Shown here one piece after another: positions 1 through 7,993 of a DNA stretch of 64,000 bases. A model generated the notes under the pieces. The model did not search any database, was not told the origin of the DNA, and saw nothing but the letters and a program-made list of their open reading frames with translations. This DNA comes from Pseudoxanthomonas wuyuanensis (GTDB taxonomy: Bacteria; Pseudomonadota; Gammaproteobacteria; Xanthomonadales; Xanthomonadaceae). The stretch covers positions 165,088 to 229,087 of the forward strand of contig NZ_OCND01000008.1 of NCBI RefSeq assembly GCF_900215535.1, written 5' to 3'. Position 1 is the stretch's first letter; each line of letters begins with the position of its first letter. A program made the translations under genes and the position numbers.

Positions 1-408
1 GCATGAACGGCACTCTTGTCGGCCATCCGGGTCTTTGAAGCCGTATGGATTGTTCGCTGCGTACTTATAGCGATTGAACATCCCAGCCGGACTGCTTAGC
101 GCTGTGATTGGATCGACAGACAGGAACCTTCCAATTCCTGGATCGTAATAGCGCTGCTGCATATACGTCAGCCCAGTCGCCGCGTCTTGCACATGGCCGG
201 TGTACCCGGGGCCATCCTTGATTGCAGGTGTTAGCTGACGGCCATACGGCTCGTACTCACGTCGTTCGACGACATTGCGGTTCTGGTCGGTCACCACCGC
301 GACCGAACCCAGGGCGTCTGTGTGGATGTACCGGACGGTTTGGGCGGAAGTGCTCAGCGCCAGCAGCCATAGCAAAGCTGCCACTACGGCTCTCACTGCC
401 ATTGACAT
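1..408 (-). CDS. RHS core-domain protein, partial (runs off window start)
   Basis: An open frame reads from an ATG at 408 to the window edge. It begins with a signal-like segment (MSMAVRAVVAALLWLLALS, cleavage probably after TSAQ). The classic RHS-repeat core follows: YIHTDALGSVAVVTDQNRN, EYEPYGRQ, GYTGHVQDAATGLTYMQQRYYDPGIGRFLSVDP, in order, then the NPYGFKDPDG boundary after which RHS proteins carry variable C-terminal domains. The variable part lies outside the window. It is codirectional with the seven small secreted genes and the RHS body at 3574-6168. That body lacks exactly this core, so this looks like the displaced 3' part of a split RHS gene that acquired its own signal peptide. The family is clear; the function of the tip is unknown. 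Confidence 0.8.
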   Translation of the reverse strand, partial: MSMAVRAVVAALLWLLALSTSAQTVRYIHTDALGSVAVVTDQNRNVVERREYEPYGRQLTPAIKDGPGYTGHVQDAATGLTYMQQRYYDPGIGRFLSVDPITALSSPAGMFNRYKYAANNPYGFKDPDGRQECRSC

Positions 409-569
409 GATGCTATGAAGTCCTGTCGCCATTCGCCGGTTCCTTACGCTGTTTGTATGTGACATTTCATCGCCAAATATCGGCGCGCGGCTTGCCGAGA
501 CCTTTCGCTGGAAGCCGCCGATGCTGCTCGAATGAATGGATTGAATCGACACAGGATGAGAGGTAGCTT

Positions 570-872
570 CTAACGGGCTATTATTCGGTGTAACGGATAT
601 GCGTCTATCCCACCAATGGTTACCGCTGTCGGAAAGCAATGCACATCCGCCTTTCGCGCAGTGCTATAGAGTGTCATCACCAGCGCAATATTGATATTTT
701 CGTCCGGCCCCACATAGCAGTATGTATTCGGCGCAACTTCAAATAGCACTTCATTGCGACCTTGCCATTGGACCATGCTGGTAATTTGCACTGACTGGAA
801 GAACTTCCATTCATCAGCCAAGGCCGTAGCGCTGACCACGAGCGCCATCGCCGCCCCTATGATCTTCGCCAT
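570..872 (-). CDS. small secreted two-cysteine protein, tandem paralogue 1
   Basis: A 100-residue protein with an N-terminal signal peptide (MAKIIGAAMALVVSATALA, then DEWKFF). The ATG at 872 is preferred to upstream codons because a G-rich Shine-Dalgarno-like stretch precedes it and the signal peptide starts there. The mature part has about 80 residues, a valine-rich first half and two cysteines (TYCYVGP and VHCFPTA) placed as in the six neighbouring genes. No family is recognised with confidence. It is the most divergent member of a seven-gene codirectional array between RHS fragments, and an extracytoplasmic role is likely. Confidence 0.7.
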   Translation of the reverse strand: MAKIIGAAMALVVSATALADEWKFFQSVQITSMVQWQGRNEVLFEVAPNTYCYVGPDENINIALVMTLYSTARKADVHCFPTAVTIGGIDAYPLHRIIAR

Positions 873-906
873 TGTCTTTATACCCCCACTAATGCCTCGC
901 ATTTTG

Positions 907-1215
907 TCATTCCACCAGGTGGAGGTACTGCGGCACACAGCCAGTATCCCCGTCATTGAAAACCACCTGAATTTTGTTCCCGCCAATCAGCGCCGCCATC
1001 AACATGGCGTATACGGCCTTGTTGTTCTCTGCGCTTCGCTCCCAGAACAAAAATTTGCCCGCTGGGCAAGAAACCGTGCCTTTCGACAGTATGAAAGCTA
1101 CCGCAGCAGGCACATAGGTTGCTTCCACCAGGGTCACCTTTGCAACGACATGCTCGAGAGCATAAGCCCGATTCGCGACCAGCAGTAGCATCGCCAGCAC
1201 CAGCATTCGCTTCAT
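907..1215 (-). CDS. small secreted two-cysteine protein, tandem paralogue 2
   Basis: A 102-residue protein. The signal peptide is MKRMLVLAMLLLVANRAYA, followed by LEHVVAKVTLVEATY. The body shows VAFILSKGTVSCPAGKFLFW, then ENNKAVYAMLMAALIGGNKI, then GCVPQYLHLV at the end. This closely matches the paralogue at 2726-3058 (ACPAGKVLIW, ENNKVVYAALVTALAGGHQI, ACIGRYIYLV), so the two are recent duplicates. The two cysteines probably form a disulphide in the periplasm or outside the cell. The ATG at 1215 begins the signal peptide; upstream in-frame codons add a non-signal extension. Function unknown. Confidence 0.78.
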   Translation of the reverse strand: MKRMLVLAMLLLVANRAYALEHVVAKVTLVEATYVPAAVAFILSKGTVSCPAGKFLFWERSAENNKAVYAMLMAALIGGNKIQVVFNDGDTGCVPQYLHLVE

Positions 1216-1325
1216 TCCACACGCACTCCCATCAGTTGGCATTTCATCGTACCCGCATCACATGCAACCAGGGCGCGCCACCGTCATGCCGGTGGCTTTG
1301 GCTGGATAAGCAACCACGCGGCACT

Positions 1326-1655
1326 TCAGTACAGCCGAAGGTAGCTGACCGATTCCGTATCCCCCCAGATGGAGCAGGTGTCGGTTCCAAACACCTGGAC
1401 CTTCTTTCCCATCGAGTGGGCTGACAACAGCCCGGCCAGCTGGGCTTTGCCCGCGGCCGTGTTGGTGTCAATCGCCCGTCGCGTCGTCTGACCTGCTGCG
1501 CATGCCGGCACATCGGCCCTCGCCGTACTGGTGTGGAAGAGCACCGCACCGTTAGGCATGAAATGAAGATTGCTCACTTCCGTCTGCGGCGCTGGGTTGG
1601 ACGCCACCGCCGGCAGGGCGAACGAGACCACCAAGGCCATCGCCAGCTTACGCAT
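1326..1655 (-). CDS. small secreted two-cysteine protein, tandem paralogue 3
   Basis: A 109-residue protein starting with a clean signal peptide (MRKLAMALVVSFALPAVAS) and preceded by a strong AAGGAGG site. The mature part has a V/F-rich strand region (LHFMPNGAVLFHTS), a first cysteine (VPACAAGQ), an alpha-helical GKAQLAGLLSAHSMGKKVQVF segment that matches the 'AxLxxALxxGxK[IV]' block of its neighbours, and a second cysteine (DTCSIWGD). It shares the architecture of the other six genes in the array but little direct identity. Function unknown. Confidence 0.75.
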   Translation of the reverse strand: MRKLAMALVVSFALPAVASNPAPQTEVSNLHFMPNGAVLFHTSTARADVPACAAGQTTRRAIDTNTAAGKAQLAGLLSAHSMGKKVQVFGTDTCSIWGDTESVSYLRLY

Positions 1656-1790
1656 TATTTTCCTCCTTGACCCAACAAGTTGGCAGTGCGGCGACGCATA
1701 AAATCCCCTCGCTCAACTTACCCTTTGATGGGCCGTGGCGTGGTGCTATAGCCGTCTGCCTCATGGTTGTCCCCTGTCCAAGCAAATTGT

Positions 1791-2108
1791 TCAGCTGTAG
1801 AGATAGATGGACTGCAACCGAGAGCCATAACCGGTGCATCCCGTGGCGGTGGACACTTCAAGCCGCACCTGCTTGCCGGATACCAGGGCTGTCAGTGCCG
1901 CCGCGTACATCTCCTTGCCGTTAACTTCGCTGGCACTGAAAGCGAACACATTGGTGCCGCAGAAGTCGCTGGATGAAACTTGCACGTATATCAAGCCGCC
2001 GGAATAGGGGCGTACGCTTACTACTGACACCCGCTCTCCTGTAGGCGTAGCCTGCACCACCCCAGGGATGCACAGGATCATCAGGAAAATAACCATCGCC
2101 GTCTTCAT
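1791..2108 (-). CDS. small secreted two-cysteine protein, tandem paralogue 4
   Basis: A 105-residue protein with signal peptide MKTAMVIFLMILCIPGVVQA. The mature chain carries the array pattern: a strand region (VSVVSVRPYSGGLIYVQVS), cysteine in SDFCGTNVFAF, the helix block EMYAAALTALVSGKQVRLEV, and cysteine in TGCTGYGS with a final SIYLYS strand. The start is set at the Met that opens the signal peptide, 13 codons inside the longest frame. It probably folds as a small disulphide-bonded beta domain exported by Sec. Function unknown. Confidence 0.75.
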   Translation of the reverse strand: MKTAMVIFLMILCIPGVVQATPTGERVSVVSVRPYSGGLIYVQVSSSDFCGTNVFAFSASEVNGKEMYAAALTALVSGKQVRLEVSTATGCTGYGSRLQSIYLYS

Positions 2109-2261
2109 TTCATTTCCCCATAACTGTGCCGCTGTTGCGACTCTCACTATCTTTCCTGCCAGCGTTAACCGCTTCCTTGCACTGTTTGTATGTAATTATT
2201 TTTGGAGCACCATAACTTCGTTGACAGCCGTTACGAGAAAGACATTCCACAGCTCGGACCA

Positions 2262-2669
2262 CTAGCGCAGATAGACCTCATAAATCTGGCACCCGTTCAC
2301 ACGGACATCCAGCTTCCGCTGATTGACCAGTGCGGTCATCAAGGTCGCATGCAGCGCGGCGCCGCTGGCTTTGTCGTCGGAGAACCGGTGGACCGGGTTT
2401 GCCTCCAACGCGCATTGCGGCCCCCGCTTGGTGAACCAGACAAAGTGCGTCGGCGTGTCCTGGTAGGTGCCGATTTGGGTGACCTGGACATCGCTCAACA
2501 CCTCCAGGGTCGTGGTGGCCATCACTGCCGCTTGAGTAGCGCTGGCCGAAGCCATCGGAATCTCGGCCTCCATGGGCGGGGGCGACAGCGCCTGGGCCGA
2601 TGCCAAACTGGGAAGCAGCAGGCACGCGGCCCACGCAGCAGTTCTGACGGTTATCGCGTGACGAGACAT
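2262..2669 (-). CDS. small secreted two-cysteine protein, tandem paralogue 5
   Basis: A 135-residue protein, the longest of the array. The signal peptide (MSRHAITVRTAAWAACLLLP, ending near SLASA) is followed by a linker rich in Ala, Pro and Met, and then the array domain: LSDVQVTQIGTY, FVWFTKRGPQCALEANP, the helix block GAALHATLMTALVNQRKLDV, and NGCQIYEVYLR at the end. Tyr and hydrophobic strand residues close the chain as in the others. The start at 2669 was chosen for the signal peptide; 31 further codons are open upstream. Function unknown. Confidence 0.72.
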   Translation of the reverse strand: MSRHAITVRTAAWAACLLLPSLASAQALSPPPMEAEIPMASASATQAAVMATTTLEVLSDVQVTQIGTYQDTPTHFVWFTKRGPQCALEANPVHRFSDDKASGAALHATLMTALVNQRKLDVRVNGCQIYEVYLR

Positions 2670-2725
2670 GACGGACCTTTTCCTCCCGATTGGCATGGGT
2701 GGGGTATTTCCTTGGCCTGCCTCCA

Positions 2726-3058
2726 TTACGCGGGCACCAGGTAGATGTAACGCCCTATGCATGCTTGGTCGTCGTCATCGATATAGAAATTTATCTGGTG
2801 GCCGCCCGCCAATGCCGTGACCAGCGCGGCATACACTACCTTGTTGTTCTCAATGTTCGAGTTTTGCCAAATAAGCACCTTGCCCGCCGGACAAGCGGTG
2901 TTGCCTTGGTCCAGTGTGAACTGGACCCGGCCAGGCATGTAGGTCAGTTCAACCTTCATGACCCGCCCGGTGAAGTTCTGCAATGCCAACGCCGGGCCAC
3001 TGGCCGCAAGCAGCAGCAAGGCGCAAGCGCTCAGGACTCCCTGTCGAAACAACCTCAT
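2726..3058 (-). CDS. small secreted two-cysteine protein, tandem paralogue 6
   Basis: A 110-residue protein whose signal peptide begins MRLFRQGVLSACALLLLAAS. The mature part (LQNFTGRVMKVELTYMPGRV) leads into QFTLDQGNTACPAGKVLIW, ENNKVVYAALVTALAGGHQI and ACIGRYIYLVPA. It is the nearest relative of the protein at 907-1215. The final strand and the cysteine pair are conserved. It lies between paralogues 5 and 7 on the same strand, 57 bases upstream of paralogue 5's start. Function unknown. Confidence 0.78.
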   Translation of the reverse strand: MRLFRQGVLSACALLLLAASGPALALQNFTGRVMKVELTYMPGRVQFTLDQGNTACPAGKVLIWQNSNIENNKVVYAALVTALAGGHQINFYIDDDDQACIGRYIYLVPA

Positions 3059-3230
3059 TACTATCTCCTTAGCGAAAATCGTTAATCGAACAACGCTGCT
3101 TGACACTTGCGTTCCGTAGCGTCAGGACCCTCGCAGTCGTGCGGGGCAGTGGTGAAGAGGCGCCTGGCACCCATCGGCTCTCCCCTTGAATCTTCCGTCG
3201 TGAAGAGCACTTCCCCCTGGCGCTTAGCAC

Positions 3231-3554
3231 TTAAAAATCCTGGAAGATGTACTGGATGGGCTGGTTTATCGTGGCATCACAGGGGTCGGCAATCGAGATG
3301 CGCACCGGCTGCTTGGTAGTGGCGGCGCTGAGCAACATCGCGTACCACGCCTTGCTGGCATCACTGGCCAACGAGAAGTAAAAATAGGTACTCGTTTTGC
3401 AGCCCCCGCTCAGTCGGAAGTTGACGGTTCCAGCCGAGGTGACATAGACCCGTGTGACCTGTCCGACGAGATGCTCGGCCGAGTGAGCGGAGACGGACGC
3501 CCCCATCAACGCGACCGCGACCAGACCGGCCAGTAGTAGATGACGCATTTCCAT
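3231..3554 (-). CDS. small secreted two-cysteine protein, tandem paralogue 7
   Basis: A 107-residue protein. Its signal peptide MEMRHLLLAGLVAVALMGAS (cleavage near AHSA) leads to EHLVGQVTRVYVTSAGTVNF, a first cysteine in SGGCKTSTYFYF, the helix block KAWYAMLLSAATTKQPVRIS and a second cysteine in DPCDATIN before the IQYIFQDF end. It starts only 20 bases after the RHS stop codon, so it is very likely cotranscribed with the RHS gene. That position makes it the best candidate for a functional partner of the RHS protein. The biochemical role is not known. Confidence 0.78.
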   Translation of the reverse strand: MEMRHLLLAGLVAVALMGASVSAHSAEHLVGQVTRVYVTSAGTVNFRLSGGCKTSTYFYFSLASDASKAWYAMLLSAATTKQPVRISIADPCDATINQPIQYIFQDF

Positions 3555-3573
3555 CGCTCCTTGGGATTTGTGC

Positions 3574-6168
3574 TCAGCTCAAAATAATCTGGTACAGCAG
3601 CGGCACGATGTTGAAGGCCGGCCGCTGCGCATGCGTCACGCTGGACACCGCCGTGCAGACACCGGCGGCATTGCAGGCCAACACCCGGTACGTATAGGTG
3701 CCCGACGGCCGGGCCAGCGACGTCCAGGCCAGGTCGCTGCCCTCGTAGACGGAGGCCCATGTCACCCCGTCCACGCTCTCCTCGACCACGTACCGCACCG
3801 CCCCGCTCACCGACGACCAATTCACATAGTCCAGGGTGGACGGCAGCTGCCCCAGCGGCCACTCGGCTTCGGCCACCAGGCTGCCGCCCAATTGGATGTA
3901 GTCGGTCGTCGTATTCTGGCGCGCGTTCTTCTGGTGGCGCAGCACCCCGCCCTGGTCGTACATCGAGCGGATGGTGCCGGTGCTGTGCGCGGCATGGGTG
4001 CGCCGGCCGTGGCCGTCGTAGCGATAGCTTTCCTTGCCGGTCGCCGTGCGTAGGCGGTTGCCGTAGTCGAACACGAAGCCCTGGCCGTTCTTGTTGTTCA
4101 GGTTGCCCTGCACGTCATAACCCAGGCCAATGACCGTGCTGCCCGTGCACCCGCCGGCCTTGATGTTGGTCAGCTGCCAGTTGCCGTCATAGCAGTAGTG
4201 ATGGTCCCGGCCCGGGGCCACCACCCGGGTCAGGTTGTCCAGCACGTCATAACCGTAGCTGGCGGTGCCGAACATCGGCGAGACCGCCTGGGTCAACCGG
4301 TCCAGGCCGTCATAGGTCAGGGTACGGTTGCCGCGCTGGTTGCGGCCGGTGGCACCGTCGCTGATGGCGGCCACGTTGCCGTTGTGGTCGTAGTCGTAAC
4401 TGTCGCTGAGGAACGCGGTGCTGCCATAGGCATCCCGGCTGGTGTCGGGCAACTGGCGGGCGTTCTGCGCCAGCGTGTGCACGATGCCATTGCCATAGGT
4501 GAACTGCTTGATGGCGCCATTGGGGTAGTAGCTCACGCCGGTGGCATACGTCCCGGCCCGCGTGGCCTGCCCCAGCGCATTGGGCGCATAGGCCACGGTC
4601 TGCCCCGACGGGTAGCGGGTACTGGCCAGGTGGCCGTTGCGGGTATAGCCATAGGACATGGCCCAGGCCTCGCCGTCGGCCGGGCTCAGACTTTCGCCGG
4701 CCAGCAGGCGGCGCCGGTTGTAGGCGTAGCTGTTGTGCGTCGCCACGCCGGCATTGGTGGTGGTGACCTGCTTGACCTGGCCATCGGGCCAATACGTCCA
4801 GCGCTGGTTGCCGTTGCCGTCCGGGAAGGCCAGCGTCGCCACCCGGTTGCGCGCGTCGTAGCTGCGCTGCACGCGGCGGCCGGAGGCGGCGGCTTCGCCG
4901 GTGTTGCAGCTACTCAGGCTCAGCAGGTTCAGGCCCGCGGCCGAGCCCAGCAGGTTGTCGGCGTTGTCGTAGTCCAGCACCGTGGCCTTGGTCTCCGGCT
5001 CCACGACCTTGCACAGCCGCTGGTAACCGTCATAGACATAGTGGCGCGAGAGCGCGGTCGTCGTGTTGGCGTTGCGGCGGCCGATGGCTTTGGGTTTGCC
5101 GAACGCGTCGCGACTGATGTCGGTAAACGCACCTTCCGGGTGGACAATAGCCGTGGGCCAGTCGTAGGTCGGCTGGTCGTAGGCCATGTAGCTGGTCGTC
5201 GTCTTCTGCAACCGGGGGTTGGTCACCTCGGTCTTGAAGCCCGCCAGATAGCGGGTGGTGGTGGTCAGCGGCCCCAGTTCGCTGTCCTGCGACACCGATG
5301 TCACCCGGCCCAGGGCATCGTAGGTGGTCTTGGTTCCCTTGAGGTTGGTGTCCGCGTAGTTGGCCTGTCCGCCGGTATTCATCGGATAGGACTGGAAGGC
5401 CAGGCGGCCTTCGGGGTCGTAACGTTTGATGACCTCCGACAGGGTGCCGCTGACATTGCCCAAGTCGAGCGTCTGCTCGACCACCGGGCGCCAGAGGGCG
5501 TCGAAGATGAGAATCTTCCGGCCATTGCCGGTCAGTGTGGTTTGCCGCCAATGCCCCGCCGGCATGCCGTAGGCCGCCGCGTTGCCGGTGGCTGCGAAAG
5601 TGATTGTGGTGGGAGCCCAGGCGGAGGTATCGCAGACTCCCAGCTGCGTCTCCGACGGGTAGGTAATCAGGTTGATGCGCCCCATCGCATCGTAGCCATA
5701 GCAGGTCTTGTAGCCGTTCTCGTCGGTGACCGAGGTAATCCAGCCCGCGTCGCTGACTGTTGCCGATTGCGTAGCGCCCGTGGGGGATTCCGGTGTACCC
5801 GGGTACTTGATGGATTGCGGAATGCCACGCTTCCAGGCGGTGGCCGTGGTCACGTTGTTGTTGCCGTCGGTGATGGTCTTGAGCGTGCCCAGCTGGCCGC
5901 TTGCAACCGTGGACGTTGAATCGTAGGAAAGGGTCTCCTGCAGCTTGCCAAAACTATAGGTCTTCCACGGCAGCGCCTTCCAACCATAGTCGGTCCGGGA
6001 CGTTTCGCTGCCGTTGGTGGTGGTGCGCTTGACCTGACCTAGCACCCACAACGATAGATCGTCGTGGTACTCAATCGTTTCAGTCTTGCTATAAGTCTGT
6101 GCCTGGACCAACGATGGCGATAGCAGAGCACCGACTAATACTCCGAATACGCTTGCTTGCAACTTCAT
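3574..6168 (-). CDS. RHS/YD-repeat protein lacking its core domain
   Basis: 864 residues. The ATG at 6168 follows an AAGGAG site; the signal peptide is MKLQASVFGVLVGALLSPSL with cleavage near VQAQ. Many YD/RHS repeats follow, for example GYDAMGRINLITYP, TYDALGRVTSV, YDYDHNGNVAAISDG, TYDGLDRLTQAVSP and YRYDGHGRRTHAA. Near the C terminus an FN3-like segment (WSSVSGAVRYVVEESVDG through SGTYTYRVLACNAAGVC) appears, then the chain stops at LLYQIILS. Full-length relatives continue into the HTDxLGS...RYYDPxxGRFxSxDP core; here that core is encoded separately at 1-408. RHS repeats generally form a secreted beta shell around a C-terminal toxin. The early stop is either a truncation or a deliberate split. 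Confidence 0.85.
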   Translation of the reverse strand: MKLQASVFGVLVGALLSPSLVQAQTYSKTETIEYHDDLSLWVLGQVKRTTTNGSETSRTDYGWKALPWKTYSFGKLQETLSYDSTSTVASGQLGTLKTITDGNNNVTTATAWKRGIPQSIKYPGTPESPTGATQSATVSDAGWITSVTDENGYKTCYGYDAMGRINLITYPSETQLGVCDTSAWAPTTITFAATGNAAAYGMPAGHWRQTTLTGNGRKILIFDALWRPVVEQTLDLGNVSGTLSEVIKRYDPEGRLAFQSYPMNTGGQANYADTNLKGTKTTYDALGRVTSVSQDSELGPLTTTTRYLAGFKTEVTNPRLQKTTTSYMAYDQPTYDWPTAIVHPEGAFTDISRDAFGKPKAIGRRNANTTTALSRHYVYDGYQRLCKVVEPETKATVLDYDNADNLLGSAAGLNLLSLSSCNTGEAAASGRRVQRSYDARNRVATLAFPDGNGNQRWTYWPDGQVKQVTTTNAGVATHNSYAYNRRRLLAGESLSPADGEAWAMSYGYTRNGHLASTRYPSGQTVAYAPNALGQATRAGTYATGVSYYPNGAIKQFTYGNGIVHTLAQNARQLPDTSRDAYGSTAFLSDSYDYDHNGNVAAISDGATGRNQRGNRTLTYDGLDRLTQAVSPMFGTASYGYDVLDNLTRVVAPGRDHHYCYDGNWQLTNIKAGGCTGSTVIGLGYDVQGNLNNKNGQGFVFDYGNRLRTATGKESYRYDGHGRRTHAAHSTGTIRSMYDQGGVLRHQKNARQNTTTDYIQLGGSLVAEAEWPLGQLPSTLDYVNWSSVSGAVRYVVEESVDGVTWASVYEGSDLAWTSLARPSGTYTYRVLACNAAGVCTAVSSVTHAQRPAFNIVPLLYQIILS

Positions 6169-6920
6169 CCCCAACTCCTTGGCGCATGAATCAACGATCT
6201 AAATCACAGCCTTCAGGTCCGCACCACGATGCGGGCACAGCTCTTGGCAATGGCCAAGGGGCGGCCAAACACGCATTTGGTCAAATGCCGTCGACACACA
6301 GCAGACCACGCCACCGAAGGCGGGCTCCCACAAGTTCATTCTCACCTGATGATGTCCCCAAAACGGCAACGAAGGCTGCCAGCCCTACCATGTCTACTAC
6401 CGCAATCCCCTATCACTGATGATCTTCGATCAGATCATCACACTTCCTCTCCGACCAACACGGACCGAACCCTTGCTCCCCATTCTCCGCAGCATCATCC
6501 CGCTGCGAACCATATGCCGCCAAACATATCTCTATCGGGAAGCAAAAGGAAGATGGAAGCGTTGGTAAACGCATGTACCTATTGCGGTCGTGTAGTTCAA
6601 GCTGCGGGTAGTGTTGTGTCATAAGCAACTGATCAGCACCGATGCGGTACGGCGACCCGCCAAGGTCCGACAACCGCGAAGTCAAACGTGAGCTTTCAGC
6701 ACACGTAAGTTGGCCTGATCACTCAGGCGTCGCGGCATCTCCGGTCAGAAGCGTTGGTTGGTAGGCCTACCGGTCTATCGCACTTCATGCATTTACCGAC
6801 GGAGCGCAGGTAGCAGATGCAATATTTGTTCCAGTATGTCGGGCAGTACACCCCCGCCACCTCCCCAATTTTCTGTACTATCCGGCTTCGGGAGGGCATA
6901 CGCAGACAAGGAGTTCCGCT
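6169..6920. other. intergenic region without a supported gene
   Basis: About 750 bases lie between the RHS start and the GntR regulator. Short open frames exist in several frames but none has a good ribosome site, signal peptide, coding-like composition or recognisable family. Promoters for the RHS gene (minus) and gntR (plus) must lie here, but no convincing -35/-10 pair was picked out. Confidence 0.5.
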
Positions 6921-7547
6921 ATGAGTGGGGTCCACTCCAAGAGCGCATTCCTGTACGCACAGATCAGGCGTTCGCTGCAGTCGGGGCGCTATGTGCCTGG
7001 GCAGCGGATCGATCCGGCCACGCTGGCCGCGGAGTTCAAGACCAGCGCCACGCCGGTCCGCTTCGCGCTGTACCGCCTGGTGGGCGAAGGCCAGGTTGCC
7101 GATCATGCCCGCGCCGGCCTGCATGTGCCGTTGCCCAATGAAATCGCCTTGCGCGATCTCTACGACTGGATGGAGCGCCTGCTGCTGATGGCCTGCGACA
7201 TCGGCATCGCACCCGTGGTGCGCAAGCCTGTAAAGCCGGAGCTTTCCTCCGCTGACGATGACCTGGTCAAGCTGACCTGGCAGCTGTTCGACGCCATCGC
7301 CCAGGCAACCGCGCACCGCTCCCTGCACCTTGCCGTCAGGCAGGCCAACGACCGGCTGGCGCCGATACGGCGCGCCAAGCGCGGGCTGTTTGAACACGCC
7401 TACGACGAACTTGCAGAACTGATCCACTATTGGCACAAACCCGACATCCCAGCGCTGAAATCCGCGTTGCGCGGCTATCACGAACGCCGCAAGCAACGGG
7501 TCCCGTGCATCGTGGCCCGGCTGAGTGAAGAAAAGAGCGTGCACTGA
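6921..7547 (+). CDS. GntR-family transcriptional regulator of the lasso peptide cluster
   Basis: 208 residues. The N-terminal half is a GntR-type winged helix: FLYAQIRRSLQSGRYVPGQR, then LAAEFKTSATPVRFALYRLV, then EGQVADHARAGLHVP. The rest is an alpha-helical effector part (MERLLLMACD, LTWQLFDAIAQAT, FEHAYDELAELIHYW) that resembles a short FCD-like domain. It lies on the same strand 246 bases upstream of the lasso precursor gene. A 9-bp inverted repeat at 7754-7776, just before the precursor's ribosome site, is a candidate target. Regulation of the cluster is inferred from position only. Confidence 0.8.
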   Translation: MSGVHSKSAFLYAQIRRSLQSGRYVPGQRIDPATLAAEFKTSATPVRFALYRLVGEGQVADHARAGLHVPLPNEIALRDLYDWMERLLLMACDIGIAPVVRKPVKPELSSADDDLVKLTWQLFDAIAQATAHRSLHLAVRQANDRLAPIRRAKRGLFEHAYDELAELIHYWHKPDIPALKSALRGYHERRKQRVPCIVARLSEEKSVH

Positions 7548-7719
7548 ACCCTGCGAAGTCGCTACCGGCACTGGCCGGCGACCGGTGAGAGCAATCGCCC
7601 GGCTTGGCTCACCCGCACTAAATTCATTTACTTTAATAATCCAGCCGCTTCCCGACCAAGCACCGCCGGGACGCACGTCACACCCGAAAATAATTATCTG
7701 GTTACAACGCAATAATCAT

Positions 7720-7749
7720 TTGAAAATCAAAATATCTGCCTCCTACGCT
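7720..7749 (+). promoter_or_regulatory. possible promoter of the lasso precursor gene
   Basis: TTGAAA at 7720-7725 and TACGCT at 7744-7749 are separated by 18 bases inside an AT-rich block that stands out from the GC-rich surroundings. The match to sigma-70 hexamers is moderate, and no experimental start is known. Confidence 0.35.
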
Positions 7750-7753
7750 GCGC

Positions 7754-7776
7754 GCGTCATGGGACCGCCATGACGC
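7754..7776 (+). promoter_or_regulatory. inverted repeat in the lasso precursor leader
   Basis: GCGTCATGG and CCATGACGC form perfect 9-bp arms around a 5-base loop. The repeat ends four bases before the GAAGGAG ribosome site of the precursor at 7794. It could be a DNA operator for the upstream GntR protein or an mRNA hairpin affecting translation or stability of the precursor message. It also overlaps the likely start region of transcription. Confidence 0.5.
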
Positions 7777-7793
7777 CAACGAAGGAGACAGAC

Positions 7794-7940
7794 ATGAACA
7801 CCAACGAAAACGCACGTACCAACGCGCCGGAAGAAGTCATCGTGCTGGGCGTCGCCAGTGTCGAGACCAAGGGTCCCGGTGTCGGGATCGAATTGGCTGG
7901 TCCCGGCCAGCAGATGGCCAACGGCATCTCCGAGGAGTGA
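7794..7940 (+). CDS. lasso peptide precursor, xanthomonin-like
   Basis: 48 residues preceded by a strong GAAGGAG site. The leader is residues 1-26 and ends ...VETK, with Thr at position -2 of the predicted cut as in known lasso precursors. The predicted core is residues 27-48: it begins GPGVGIE, so Gly1 can be joined to Glu7 in a seven-residue macrolactam, and ends NGISEE. Xanthomonins from Xanthomonas have the same ring size and, as I recall, an ISEE precursor end, which is often trimmed. The gene is followed 53 bases later by the B and C processing genes. The core sequence itself is not one I recognise, so the product is probably new. Confidence 0.9.
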   Translation: MNTNENARTNAPEEVIVLGVASVETKGPGVGIELAGPGQQMANGISEE

Positions 7941-7993
7941 TCAACGGGGCGCGTCGATGTGGCGCGCCCTCACTCTTTCCCAGGGAGGCATGC

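Noticed and set aside
4198..5919. A 573-codon open frame antisense to the RHS gene
   Set aside because: Composition of a frame shadow (Gly/Val/Arg-rich) with no motif; the minus-strand RHS repeats are certain.
6413..6685. Small minus-strand frame between the RHS and GntR genes
   Set aside because: No ribosome site, no signal or motif, and unlike any neighbouring family.
7848..7940. Alternative lasso core starting at Gly19 of the precursor
   Set aside because: The residue at -2 would be Val rather than Thr, and the acceptor Glu would be at position 6, outside known ring sizes.
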